A DNA stretch of 64,000 bases. Source: Dechloromonas sp. TW-R-39-2. GTDB taxonomy: Bacteria; Pseudomonadota; Gammaproteobacteria; Burkholderiales; Rhodocyclaceae. Shown here piece after piece: positions 19,092-28,448 of the stretch. The notes beneath the pieces were generated by a model that saw nothing but the letters and a program-made list of their open reading frames with translations, was not told the DNA's origin and ran no database searches. Position 1 is the stretch's first letter; every line of letters begins with the position of its first letter. The stretch covers positions 868,001-932,000 of the forward strand of contig NZ_CP045202.1 of the NCBI RefSeq assembly GCF_016864195.1, given 5' to 3'. The translations under genes were made by a program, and so were the position numbers.

Positions 19092-19565
19092 ATGGCATCG
19101 GTAAACAAGGTGATTCTCGTCGGTAACCTGGGCAAGGACCCGGAAGTTCGCTACACCGCCAGCGGCGAAGCCATGTGCAACTTCACCCTGGCCACGACCG
19201 AATCCTGGCGCGACAAGGCGAGCGGCGAAAAGAAGGAACTGACCGAATGGCACCGCATTTCCTTCTTCGGCAAGCTGGCTGAAATCGCCGGCCAATACCT
19301 CAAAAAAGGCTCGCAGGTTTATGTCGAAGGCAGCCTGCGCACCCGCAAATGGACCGACAAGGATGGCCAGGAGCGTTACACCACCGAAATTCGCGGTGCT
19401 GAAATGACCATGCTTGGCTCGCGTCAAGGCATGGGCGCCCCGGCCTCGTCGGGCGGCGGCGGTGGCGGCGGTTACGACAACGAACCGGATTACTCGCCGG
19501 CCCCGGCCCGCGCCAACAAGCCGAAACCTTCGTTCGACGATCTCGGCGACGACATTCCGTTCTGA
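19092..19565 (+). CDS. ssb: Single-stranded DNA-binding protein
   Basis: A 157-residue SSB. The OB fold opens with [19 protein letters not shown] and continues to about residue 110. A Gly-rich flexible linker (about 115-140) leads to the acidic tip [10 protein letters not shown], which recruits repair and replication partners. The gene has a GGAGAAAAGGG ribosome-binding site before ATG 19092 and is followed by a strong intrinsic terminator. Length and tip match housekeeping SSB rather than plasmid forms. Confidence 0.97.
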   Translation: MASVNKVILVGNLGKDPEVRYTASGEAMCNFTLATTESWRDKASGEKKELTEWHRISFFGKLAEIAGQYLKKGSQVYVEGSLRTRKWTDKDGQERYTTEIRGAEMTMLGSRQGMGAPASSGGGGGGGYDNEPDYSPAPARANKPKPSFDDLGDDIPF

Positions 19566-19591
19566 AGTACACCTGGTTTTAAAAAGTAAAT

Positions 19592-19630
19592 AAAGCCCGG
19601 TAACCGTAATGGTTACCGGGCTTTTTCTTT
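19592..19630 (+). terminator. Intrinsic terminator after ssb
   Basis: A perfect 14-bp stem, AAAGCCCGGTAACC at 19592-19605 with its complement at 19611-19624, has a 5-base loop and is followed by a T-rich run (TTCTTT). It ends the MFS-ssb transcript. On the opposite strand it lies beyond the abiEii stop and may also stop that transcript. Confidence 0.93.
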
Positions 19631-19717
19631 GTTTCGCAAAGGTCACAGTTAAGGCTATGTGCCATTAGAAACGTATATGGGAAGGTGTGTTCCGGGAGGT
19701 GTTTTTGTGTACGTGGC

Positions 19718-20704
19718 CTATGCAACCTTGCCATTGATGGCTTTTTCAAGGGCATCCAGTTGCTCCACGATGTCTGCAAAAAGTGGAATTTGGCCGAAGA
19801 TCATGTTGGCCATTGCGCGGTAATCAGCGGATACCGTTGCCAATACAGCATCACCGGGCAACAAGCGCAAGCTGCCTGGCGTGGCAAGATCGTAGCGCGC
19901 CCAAGCGCGTGGATAGAACCGTTGCTTGAACTCGACAACGTTGGCCAGTAAGGCTCGATTGGCGAGGGCTGTCACCTGTACCGGTGAGTCTGCCATCCGG
20001 GCCAGGTCGTAGTAATGGCGTGAATAGCGGGATGGCTGCGGCGTACCATCAGGACGATGCGCCTCCTGATGCAGGATGGTTGCCTTCTCCCAGAAAGTTC
20101 GCTCTGCACTGATCACCCGCACCGCCACTTCGCGCCGGTCAAACAAACCGGGAAACGCTTCTGCTGCATAAGCCGTAATCGTACGATTTTCATGTGGCAG
20201 CCAAGCAGCCAGCGGGCCAATTTCCAGCCTTACCTCGGGGCGCAAGTAGGTATCGGCAAAAGCCGCCGGATAGCGTACTTCGATCACATGCGGATCATCC
20301 TCGCCGATCCGGCATTCGGCGATACCGGCCAATGCCGTCGATAGTTCAGTCAGCAAGGGGCCGGCAATGTAAGCCTTGGCCTGCTCATTGATTGCTTCGT
20401 TGAATGCTGTTTGCCGGCTTTTCGAACGTTCGGCCAGCGGGTCGTCGTTGCCGAGCACCCGCCAGTCAAGAATCAGGTCGATATCTTCTGAAAACCGCTC
20501 GATCAAGCCATAAACCTTGGACAGGCTGGTACCCCCCTTGAACATCAGCAATCGAGCCAAGTTCGGTGTGGAAAACAGGCGGTCGAGGACCCAGGTTACC
20601 CAGAAATCCTTTTCAACCACTGCTGGCGTCATGCGAAGGCGGGCCGCTGCTTCAGAAAAGAGCTCGCGGCGTTGCGTGGCCGAAAGTTGAGCAACTTTCT
20701 TCAT
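19718..20704 (-). CDS. AbiEii/AbiGii-type nucleotidyltransferase toxin
   Basis: A 328-residue DNA-polymerase-beta-like nucleotidyltransferase. The signature FKGGTSLSKVYGLIERFSEDIDL (about residues 58-80) is the GG(T/A)-Lys…SxDxD core of the AbiEii family, type IV toxin-antitoxin toxins; some family members modify tRNA ends. Downstream motifs include the conserved TFWEKATILH segment. ATG 20704 overlaps the antitoxin stop (ATGA), so the pair is coupled. Such modules can give abortive phage resistance or stabilise nearby DNA. The gene flanks a horizontally acquired polysaccharide cassette. Confidence 0.88.
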   Translation of the reverse strand: MKKVAQLSATQRRELFSEAAARLRMTPAVVEKDFWVTWVLDRLFSTPNLARLLMFKGGTSLSKVYGLIERFSEDIDLILDWRVLGNDDPLAERSKSRQTAFNEAINEQAKAYIAGPLLTELSTALAGIAECRIGEDDPHVIEVRYPAAFADTYLRPEVRLEIGPLAAWLPHENRTITAYAAEAFPGLFDRREVAVRVISAERTFWEKATILHQEAHRPDGTPQPSRYSRHYYDLARMADSPVQVTALANRALLANVVEFKQRFYPRAWARYDLATPGSLRLLPGDAVLATVSADYRAMANMIFGQIPLFADIVEQLDALEKAINGKVA

Positions 20705-21321
20705 TCGCCGACCTCCTCGCAAACCTGCTTGATAATCTGCAAAATCCAGCCGCTGACAGTTCGCGTATCGTTGAGTACGGCATGGTGCAGCCTGGTTGGC
20801 AACCAGCGGCGCAGGGTATCGACAACAGTTGCATCTACCCGCTCCTTGCCGAGCGCCTTCAGTGCCTGGACCAGAAGGCCGCTCTCGCGAAATTTGAAAC
20901 CGACATCCTTGAGCGGCGCCTTGCGAAAAGCCAGTACCTGTGGGCTATCTTCGCCAACCGGGTACTCTCGGCTCGGCCCGTCGGAAAGATAGACCCAGCG
21001 GCCTGGCACCTGTGTCGACAGGCCGAGCATGTTAAGAGCCGCCTCGCCTGAGGGTTGAATTCGCCAATTGAATTTGCGCGCCAGCGCCTCCGCAACTTGA
21101 TCGATATCCGGGCTCAAGTTCTGGCCGAGTAGATCGCTGTAGCGCGGGTAATCATAAACCCCGTGGCAGACGCGACGAATCCGCCCCGAGCGGGCCAGCG
21201 TGGATAGCGCCTGATGGATATTGGTTTCACCAAAACCAGCAATAAAATCTGTTTTTGTAAATGCCCAACCCCTGCCGCGCCCATATATCCTGGAAAGTAT
21301 CTTTTGTTCAATGGCTTGCAT
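20701..21321 (-). CDS. AbiEi-like antitoxin (DUF6088 family)
   Basis: A 206-residue protein with an N-terminal winged-helix domain (about 1-75: ILSRIYGRGRGWAFTKTDFI…ALSTLARSGRIRRVCHGVYDYP) and a C-terminal antitoxin domain containing IQPSGEAALNMLGLSTQVP. Position and coupling to the AbiEii gene identify the role. Family antitoxins repress their own promoter by binding inverted repeats. A perfect 16-bp inverted repeat starts 15 bases upstream of this start codon, consistent with that. Confidence 0.87.
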   Translation of the reverse strand: MQAIEQKILSRIYGRGRGWAFTKTDFIAGFGETNIHQALSTLARSGRIRRVCHGVYDYPRYSDLLGQNLSPDIDQVAEALARKFNWRIQPSGEAALNMLGLSTQVPGRWVYLSDGPSREYPVGEDSPQVLAFRKAPLKDVGFKFRESGLLVQALKALGKERVDATVVDTLRRWLPTRLHHAVLNDTRTVSGWILQIIKQVCEEVGE

Positions 21322-21335
21322 TAATCGAAGGATAG

Positions 21336-21375
21336 TTATTTTTCAGGAAAAAACCAGTGTTTTCCTGAAAAATAA
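21336..21375. promoter_or_regulatory. Perfect 16-bp inverted repeat upstream of the AbiE operon (candidate operator)
   Basis: TTATTTTTCAGGAAAA at 21336-21351 is repeated as its exact complement at 21360-21375 with an 8-base spacer. It lies just upstream of the leftward antitoxin gene. AbiEi proteins are known to bind paired inverted repeats in their own promoter, so an autoregulatory operator is the simplest reading. It has no T-run polarity that would make it a clear terminator. Confidence 0.7.
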
Positions 21376-21752
21376 AGCAATTCGAATGCGCTTGTTTGGT
21401 GACCAGGCATGGCGCAATACGACGGGCGATCTCCCGGTGAGATGTTTTTCTGCCAAGATATCTCGCTGAATACATATTTTTGCCGTAACGCGACAACTCC
21501 CCCCAAAATCAGCCCTCGTTGCCCGGCAAGCTTTAACCGGTCGATTGTCTGTTTTCCCCTGAAAAGCATATGAAATATCACCATGGTGATAGGGTTTTAT
21601 GCCCCAATGCTGCGCTGCACGATATTTCTTTATCATTGTGGCGGGAAATGGGAAAATCGCGCGGTCGACCGCGCTAATCAGCTGATTTCAATGGGGGAAG
21701 GTCGACGTCAATACCAAGCACACAACTCATAAAACTTGCTGAATTCGAATTC
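21376..21752. other. Gene-poor spacer between AbiE operon and the polysaccharide cluster
   Basis: No convincing coding frame is present. The segment holds a TTTTCCCCTGAAAAGCATATG stretch at 21552-21572 that resembles one at 37492-37511, and two adjacent perfect palindromes at 21659-21687. The promoter for fcl must lie here. No JUMPstart/ops element was recognised. Confidence 0.6.
21659..21687. repeat. Adjacent palindromes, left member of a pair bracketing the polysaccharide cluster
   Basis: GCGCGGTCGACCGCGC (21659-21674) is a perfect 16-bp palindrome. One base later AATCAGCTGATT (21676-21687) is a perfect 12-bp palindrome. A degenerate copy of the same arrangement, GCGGTCGACCGC then AATCGGCTAATT, occurs at 33170-33196 at the far end of the cluster. 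It may be a recombination or mobile-element trace, or a protein-binding site. Confidence 0.55.
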
Positions 21753-22817
21753 ATGTCGTCATCCAACGCACAAACCAAAATCTACGTAGCCGGTCATCGC
21801 GGCATGGTCGGCTCGGCCATCGTTCGCCAACTCAAGGCTGCCGGGCAGCAAAGCATTGTCACCCGCACCCATGCCGAGCTCGATCTGACCAACCAGGCTG
21901 CGGTCGACGCCTTTTTTGCCGCAGAAAAGCCGACGCAGGTGTACCTCGCCGCAGCCAAGGTCGGCGGCATCTACGCCAACAACACTTACCCGGCCCAGTT
22001 CATCTACGAAAACTTGATGATCCAGGCCAACATCATTCAGTCGGCCCACGCCCATGGCGTGCAAAAGCTGCTCTTTCTCGGCTCCAGCTGCATCTACCCC
22101 AAAGCCGTTGCCCAGCCGATGCGTGAAGACGCGCTGCTGACCGGCGTGCTCGAAGCCACCAACGAGCCTTACGCCATTGCCAAGATTGCCGGCATCAAGC
22201 TGTGCGAAAGCTACAACCGCCAATACGGCCGCGACTACCGCAGCGTGATGCCGACCAACCTCTACGGCCCCGGCGACAACTACCACCTGGCCAACAGCCA
22301 CGTGCTGCCGGCGATGATCCGCAAGTTTCACCTGGCCAAGCTGGCCCGGGCCGGCGACCTTGCCGGCATTGAAGCCGACCAGCAACGCAAGGGCGAAATC
22401 CCGGCCGATATTTGCCAAATGATCGGCTTTAACGCGGTCGACCGCAGCATCAGCCCCAAAACCAGCGTAACGCTCTGGGGCACCGGCACACCGTACCGCG
22501 AGTTTCTGCACGTGGACGACATGGCCGCCGCCAGCATCTTCGTGATGAACCTGGACAAAGCCGGTTACGACGCCAACACCCAGCCCATGCTCAGCCATAT
22601 CAACGTGGGCTACGGCAGCGACCTGACAATCAGGGAAGCCGCCCAACTGGTGGCCGAGGTGGTGGGCTATACCGGCAATATCGAATTCGACACCAGCAAG
22701 CCGGACGGCACCTTCCGCAAACTGATGGACAGCAGCCGTCTCGAAACACTGGGCTGGAAAGCCCGCATCGATCTCAAGCAAGGCTTGCAGCAAGCCTATG
22801 CGGATTACCAGGCCTGA
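21753..22817 (+). CDS. fcl: GDP-L-fucose synthase
   Basis: A 354-residue short-chain-dehydrogenase-fold epimerase/reductase that converts GDP-4-keto-6-deoxymannose to GDP-L-fucose with NADPH. The nucleotide motif is [11 protein letters not shown] (about 14-24), the catalytic Ser/Cys stretch is SSCIYP near 107, and the Tyr-Lys pair is in [10 protein letters not shown] near 141. It is somewhat longer than the usual ~320 residues because of an insertion near 200-235. It works with gmd, which lies 1.2 kb downstream, separated by a toxin-antitoxin-like pair. First gene of the cluster. Confidence 0.93.
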   Translation: MSSSNAQTKIYVAGHRGMVGSAIVRQLKAAGQQSIVTRTHAELDLTNQAAVDAFFAAEKPTQVYLAAAKVGGIYANNTYPAQFIYENLMIQANIIQSAHAHGVQKLLFLGSSCIYPKAVAQPMREDALLTGVLEATNEPYAIAKIAGIKLCESYNRQYGRDYRSVMPTNLYGPGDNYHLANSHVLPAMIRKFHLAKLARAGDLAGIEADQQRKGEIPADICQMIGFNAVDRSISPKTSVTLWGTGTPYREFLHVDDMAAASIFVMNLDKAGYDANTQPMLSHINVGYGSDLTIREAAQLVAEVVGYTGNIEFDTSKPDGTFRKLMDSSRLETLGWKARIDLKQGLQQAYADYQA

Positions 22818-22873
22818 TCGTGAAGTTGGCCGAGGCATCACTGGCTCCCCTCGTTATTCCGATAGGGATCATT

Positions 22874-22907
22874 CCCGTTTCGGGTATGATTAACCCCAAT
22901 ATGGGTT
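22874..22907. promoter_or_regulatory. Palindrome-rich promoter of the first MNT/HEPN pair
   Basis: CCCGTTTCGGG at 22874-22884, a TATGAT -10-like hexamer at 22885-22890 and AACCC-N6-GGGTT at 22892-22907 lie within 35 bases. GGGT-N7-ACCC also pairs across the -10. This looks like an operator over the promoter of the downstream gene, which encodes an N-terminal winged-helix domain. Autoregulation is inferred; no -35 element is obvious. Confidence 0.55.
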
Positions 22908-22927
22908 TTTTAAAAGGGGGCGGTGCA

Positions 22928-23521
22928 ATGCACAAAGACGGTTTGGGCAATGCCTTGTTTTCGATTACGCAGCAACGCGTACTCGGCTATCTATTTGGGC
23001 AGCCTGAGCGAACATTTTTTGCCAATGAACTGATTGCCTTGACGGGTGGCGGTACAGGTGCAGTACAACGGGAATTGAAGCGCCTGGAAAATAGCGGTTT
23101 GCTCCGTATCGAACGGCGTGGAAATCAAAAACACTACCAGGCCAACCCGGCTTCACCGATTTATCAGGAGCTTTGTGGCATCGTACAAAAAACCTTCGGT
23201 CTTGCCGGGCCATTGCGTGAAGCACTCGCCGAGTTTGGTGCGGAGATACGGGCAGCTTTTATCTATGGCTCTGTAGCCAAGAAAACCGACAGTGCGAGCA
23301 GCGATGTTGATCTGATGATCATCAGCGAAACACTGGCTTATGCCGACCTTTACGCTCGCGTGTCGCAGGTTGAAAACTTCCTCGGGCGGCAGATCAATCC
23401 AACGCTTTACAGCACAGCCGAAATACAACAGAGGGCAAGCAGCGACAACGCCTTCATCGTTCGAGTTTTGAGTCAGCCGAAAATCTGGCTCATAGGAGAC
23501 GAGCATGTCATCGCCCCTTGA
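22928..23521 (+). CDS. Winged-helix/MNT nucleotidyltransferase (putative antitoxin)
   Basis: A 197-residue fusion. Residues about 8-75 form a winged-helix domain (QQRVLGYLFGQPERTFFANEL, then GAVQRELKRLENSGLL). The C-terminal half has the minimal nucleotidyltransferase motif FIYGSVAKKTDSASSDVDLMII. ATG 22928 is preceded by an AAAGGGGG ribosome-binding site. The stop overlaps the next gene by 17 bases. The arrangement matches MNT/HEPN modules, where the nucleotidyltransferase modifies and silences the HEPN toxin. The winged helix makes it a likely autorepressor. It interrupts the fcl-gmd pair. Confidence 0.8.
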   Translation: MHKDGLGNALFSITQQRVLGYLFGQPERTFFANELIALTGGGTGAVQRELKRLENSGLLRIERRGNQKHYQANPASPIYQELCGIVQKTFGLAGPLREALAEFGAEIRAAFIYGSVAKKTDSASSDVDLMIISETLAYADLYARVSQVENFLGRQINPTLYSTAEIQQRASSDNAFIVRVLSQPKIWLIGDEHVIAP

Positions 23522-23936
23522 AAAACTCGCTACGCAAACAGGCAGCCTTGTATTTGAGCCAAAAGATGAAAATGAAACACGAGGGCTCATCAAGTCGGGC
23601 AAAACCCGTCTGCAAGACGCACAAAATGGCGACCTGTCGTTAGAGAGCAGATTTGATCTCGCTTACAACGCAGCCCACGCACTCTGCCTTGCCGCCCTGA
23701 GGCAGCAAGACTTTCGCGCAAAGAACCGTTACATCGTGTTTCAGGTTTTGCCCCATACATTGGGGCTGGGGCCAACGGTGTGGCGCATTCTTGCCAAGTG
23801 CCACGATATGCGGAATCTCTCAGAATACGAAGGAGATATCAGCATCAATGCGCGAATCGTTATTGATTTAATCGATGCGGCAAATCAAGTACTCACCGCA
23901 CTTGAAAAACTCGTCGATCAAAAGATAAAACCGTGA
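23505..23936 (+). CDS. HEPN-like protein paired with the MNT gene (putative toxin)
   Basis: A 143-residue all-alpha protein: [19 protein letters not shown] is the typical HEPN helix 1-2 segment, and [13 protein letters not shown] near 108-120 marks the helix 3 region. The canonical R-x4-H RNase motif is not obvious here, unlike in the second HEPN gene at 33827. It may therefore be catalytically altered or use another site. It overlaps the MNT gene by 17 bases. Inferred toxin or stress RNase; evidence is pairing and fold-like pattern only. Confidence 0.68.
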   Translation: MSSPLEKLATQTGSLVFEPKDENETRGLIKSGKTRLQDAQNGDLSLESRFDLAYNAAHALCLAALRQQDFRAKNRYIVFQVLPHTLGLGPTVWRILAKCHDMRNLSEYEGDISINARIVIDLIDAANQVLTALEKLVDQKIKP

Positions 23937-23985
23937 CAAAAAGTCACGCATTAGTAATAGCCGATCAACAAATGGAAAATCAACC

Positions 23986-25119
<1,134 letters not shown>

Positions 25120-25129
25120 TATCGGTCAG

Positions 25130-26371
25130 ATGATTAAGAAGCTAAATATTTTATCGAGCATATTTTTGCGAGGAGGGGGGGCAATATTTGCCCTCTTTTT
25201 GCAAATTTGGATAGTTAAAAACTACGGTGGAGATAACTACGGCAAGTATGTTTTGTTTTTAACGGTCTGTTCTTTGCTTTTGATATTTTCAAAATCAGGA
25301 GTTGAGGTTAATGTATTAAAAAATACAGCGATAAATATATCAAACAATAAAAATACAGATGGGTTGTTAATTAGTGGGCTGGTGTTCGTGTTAATAACAT
25401 CAGTAGTGGTTGTAAGTGGAGTGATATATTTTGATGGCTTATTTGGTTTTTATATAGCGGACAAAAAATTTGGCGCTATAAATATATGGGCGTGTGTTTT
25501 TTTTCAGTGTGGGTATTACGTTTATCTTGGTTGGCTAAGAGGTGCGCGTAAATTTTTAAAAGCTGATTTTCTTGAAATGCTAGTCAAGAATGTGCTGCTA
25601 TTTTTGGTGTTATATTTAGCTGTTTTTTTTGGATGGGGCGATAACCTCATATCTTTTTTTGTTGTCTCGTTATTGCTGTTTTTGGTAAGCGTTTTTTTGT
25701 CTTCCAAGGTTTCGATTGGAAAATTAGATAAATCCGAATTTGTAATGGTAGGTTCGAAGTACTTTGACTTTCTGATTTTGGGAGTTACAGGCTTTGTTTT
25801 CTTTCAGTTGGATACCTTAATTCTCGGAGCCTACTTAAGCGATTTTGAAGTAGGTGCCTACAATATGGTTTGTAATTTTGTAAGATTAATTATATTTGTC
25901 CCAATGGTTGTTGCATCACAGATGCAACCTAATGCTGCAGCGTACTATGCGCAAGGCGACTATAAAAAGTTAACTAAAATTTTTGTTCGGGCTCTTGGTG
26001 TGGGAGTGAGTTCAGCCGTCCTAGCCTATCTGTTTTTATGCATTTATGGTTCAAATATTCTTGGTATGGTCAATGAGAAATATTCATTTGCGGTTGATGT
26101 AATTTATTACCTTGGTGCGGCGCATTTGGTTAATTCGATAGTGCTTATTACGTCTTCAGTTTTAGTTGTGATAAATAAGTCACGATTGGCGATGCTTGCA
26201 CAGCTGGTTTCAGGGGGGGTCGTATTTGCCTTGTACTTGTTATTAATACCAATATATGGAATGGTAGGTGCAGCAATATCTGTTTTTGTTGGTTTGATTA
26301 TGGTTTTATTTTTGTATTTTGCATCATATTTAAATGGAGTTCGCAGTGCTTTCCGTCTACCCAAGGTTTAG
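25130..26371 (+). CDS. Polysaccharide flippase (Wzx-like)
   Basis: A 413-residue multi-helix membrane protein of the MATE/MVF-type oligosaccharide flippase superfamily, expected to move undecaprenyl-linked repeat units across the inner membrane. It opens with the typical MIKKLNILSSIFLRGGGAIFALFLQIWIVKNYGG pattern, and GAYNMVCNFVRLIIFVPMVVASQMQP is characteristic of mid-protein Wzx. ATG 25130 is chosen because the longer frame overlaps gmd. From here the DNA is clearly AT-rich with many T-runs, marking the start of the foreign cassette. Confidence 0.85.
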   Translation: MIKKLNILSSIFLRGGGAIFALFLQIWIVKNYGGDNYGKYVLFLTVCSLLLIFSKSGVEVNVLKNTAINISNNKNTDGLLISGLVFVLITSVVVVSGVIYFDGLFGFYIADKKFGAINIWACVFFQCGYYVYLGWLRGARKFLKADFLEMLVKNVLLFLVLYLAVFFGWGDNLISFFVVSLLLFLVSVFLSSKVSIGKLDKSEFVMVGSKYFDFLILGVTGFVFFQLDTLILGAYLSDFEVGAYNMVCNFVRLIIFVPMVVASQMQPNAAAYYAQGDYKKLTKIFVRALGVGVSSAVLAYLFLCIYGSNILGMVNEKYSFAVDVIYYLGAAHLVNSIVLITSSVLVVINKSRLAMLAQLVSGGVVFALYLLLIPIYGMVGAAISVFVGLIMVLFLYFASYLNGVRSAFRLPKV

Positions 26372-27245
26372 TAAGTTAGATTTTATATTCTTCAGGCTCC
26401 TCGGGCCCGGATTGGGGAACTTGTTATTTCCTTGGGCTCGGGCGAAAATATTTGCGATGAAAAACAATTGCACGTTTATTACACCAACGTGGCCCCAGTT
26501 TAAAGTCGGACCTATTATTCGGAATGAGCCTGATAAAAGATTTTACACGGGTATGTTTCGTCCAGGTGTTTCTGAGGTTGGCGGCTTTGTCAAGTGTAAG
26601 AGAATTGTAATCGATAGAAAAATTCCGGAATCATCTATTGGTAAGGCTAGAGCTGGAGATATGATTGTTTTTGAGGGGTTAGGCGATTATTTTATGGATT
26701 TAATCGGCTATTCATCATTTTTAAAAAGCGAGTTTAAAAAAATATTAATTAGCAGTAATAATATTGATTCGCTTATGGATAAGTTAAATCCAAGAAAAAG
26801 TATTGCCGTGCACGTTCGATTTGGTGACTTTAAAGTGCCCACAGTATCTGATCTAGATAATGAAGTTAGAAATATCAGAATTCCAATTGAGTGGTATGTC
26901 GCTATCGTTAATCAACTCAACACTCACTACTCTGGTCAAGTGAAATTTAATGTATTTTCAGATGCGTCTGATTTTGAGTTAAGCCCCTTGCTCAGCTTGG
27001 ATAATGTTTCTAGAGCATTAGGTGGAAATGCGGCTGAGGATATCCTCCTAATATCTGAACATGCATGCTTAATTGCATCGGCTTCGACATTTAGCATGTG
27101 GGGAGCATTCTTGGGGCAAATGCCAAGTATTTGGTATAAAGGATTAAAGCAGCAGTCCTTGAATGACAACTCTCAATGGGAGATTGAGGTTGGAATGTCA
27201 GATCAAATAGCCCCTATATTTATAGAAAATATTAAGTATGAATAA
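26334..27245 (+). CDS. Putative fucosyltransferase (GT11-like)
   Basis: A 303-residue cytoplasmic protein. GPGLGNLLFPWARAKIFA (about 24-41) resembles the G-G-L-G-N-Q-x-F motif of alpha-1,2-fucosyltransferases, and VHVRFGDFK near 157 resembles their HxRRGD GDP-fucose-binding motif. VFSDASDFE and SEHACLIASASTFSMWGA correspond to later conserved blocks. The match is divergent, but GDP-fucose genes in the same cluster supply the expected donor. The start overlaps the flippase by 38 bases. A related GT-B sugar transferase is the alternative. Confidence 0.68.
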   Translation: MEFAVLSVYPRFSKLDFIFFRLLGPGLGNLLFPWARAKIFAMKNNCTFITPTWPQFKVGPIIRNEPDKRFYTGMFRPGVSEVGGFVKCKRIVIDRKIPESSIGKARAGDMIVFEGLGDYFMDLIGYSSFLKSEFKKILISSNNIDSLMDKLNPRKSIAVHVRFGDFKVPTVSDLDNEVRNIRIPIEWYVAIVNQLNTHYSGQVKFNVFSDASDFELSPLLSLDNVSRALGGNAAEDILLISEHACLIASASTFSMWGAFLGQMPSIWYKGLKQQSLNDNSQWEIEVGMSDQIAPIFIENIKYE

Positions 27246-28446
27246 TATTCTACACAGAATCCCATGGTTTGTTTTGCAAGGGGGTGTTCTGTCTATTGGA
27301 TTTTCAGCATACAGAGATATCGGAGCAACTATATACGATATATTCTTTTTGGGCGCTGTTGCGATTTGGGTTTTATTTGGATTTCTTGGGTTCTCATTTA
27401 AAAATTTGAGCCCATTAGTTGGTGCTGGATTCCTAGCGTGCTTGTCCGGGTTTTTTATTTCAGATTTGTTTTCTGGCTATGTTTTTGATTCTTTAGTTCA
27501 GTTGTCAAAATTTTGTTTTTCATTTTTGGTTTTTTACTTGTGTCTGCCTATGTTGGTTAATTCGCAAGTACGTTTTTTTAATTTGATGTATGTATTAATG
27601 CTATCCGGAGCGATAAGTGGCATAGGGTCATTATTGCAAGCAACTATTGGTATTGGGAGTTTGGGGGGGCTTGAGCAATATGGTCGGATGACGGGATTTA
27701 CAGAGCATCCAAATGAACTTGGTTTTCATTGTGCAATGGCATGTTTTGTATGCATATATATATTCCAGAATTCAAATTCAGCTCTTAAGACAACGGCATG
27801 CGCAATTAGTTTTTTGTTGTCGATGATTGGGCTGGTTCTTTCATCTTCAATGACGTCTGTTGGTGCGCTATTGGTTGCAATATTTATCTTAACATTTTAT
27901 GAGTATAAAGATAAAAATTACATTTTTATAAAACAGTTGTTTTTTGTAGCCTTGGTTTCGATTTTTTGTGTGAGCTTATTTGCTGTTATTGGTGGCGAAA
28001 ACAATATTGTAGATAGAATTGTCGGGCAAAAAGATTTGTCAACAGAGGAGGGGACTTTAGGTCTTCGATTTATTGTTTATGAGTTAGCTGTTGAGGATAT
28101 TATAAATAATCCATTTGTTGGCGTAGGCAACTCAGACGAAGTTACTCTGTCATTGCTTGGTGATTACGTCCACAATATATTCCTTCGGTCTTTTAGAGAA
28201 GGAGGGATTCTCTCTTTTATCGGTATGCTTGGTATTTTTGCAGGAAGTTTCTCAAGCCTTTACGAAAAAACAGGTAATCCATGGTTACTTAAGTCTCGCA
28301 AGTACATGATTGCAATTTTCGCTTTGATACTTATAAGTGTTTCATTGTCTCCCGCCCTTTTTCAGCGAATTGTTTGGCTTTCTTTTGGCGTTTGTTTTTC
28401 ATACTATGCATTGGTGGTTAGATTTAAATTGGGCTTTAAAATATAA
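27238..28446 (+). CDS. O-antigen polymerase / ligase-like membrane protein (Wzy-like)
   Basis: A 402-residue protein with about 10-12 membrane helices. It has the large periplasmic loop typical of Wzy/WaaL proteins, including TGFTEHPNELGFH near 151-163 and VGVGNSDEV…YVHNIFLRSFREGG near 296-325. With the adjacent flippase it defines a Wzx/Wzy-dependent pathway. Wzy and WaaL cannot be told apart by sequence alone; position in the cluster favours the polymerase. AT-rich. Confidence 0.75.
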   Translation: MNNILHRIPWFVLQGGVLSIGFSAYRDIGATIYDIFFLGAVAIWVLFGFLGFSFKNLSPLVGAGFLACLSGFFISDLFSGYVFDSLVQLSKFCFSFLVFYLCLPMLVNSQVRFFNLMYVLMLSGAISGIGSLLQATIGIGSLGGLEQYGRMTGFTEHPNELGFHCAMACFVCIYIFQNSNSALKTTACAISFLLSMIGLVLSSSMTSVGALLVAIFILTFYEYKDKNYIFIKQLFFVALVSIFCVSLFAVIGGENNIVDRIVGQKDLSTEEGTLGLRFIVYELAVEDIINNPFVGVGNSDEVTLSLLGDYVHNIFLRSFREGGILSFIGMLGIFAGSFSSLYEKTGNPWLLKSRKYMIAIFALILISVSLSPALFQRIVWLSFGVCFSYYALVVRFKLGFKI

Positions 28447-28448
28447 AA

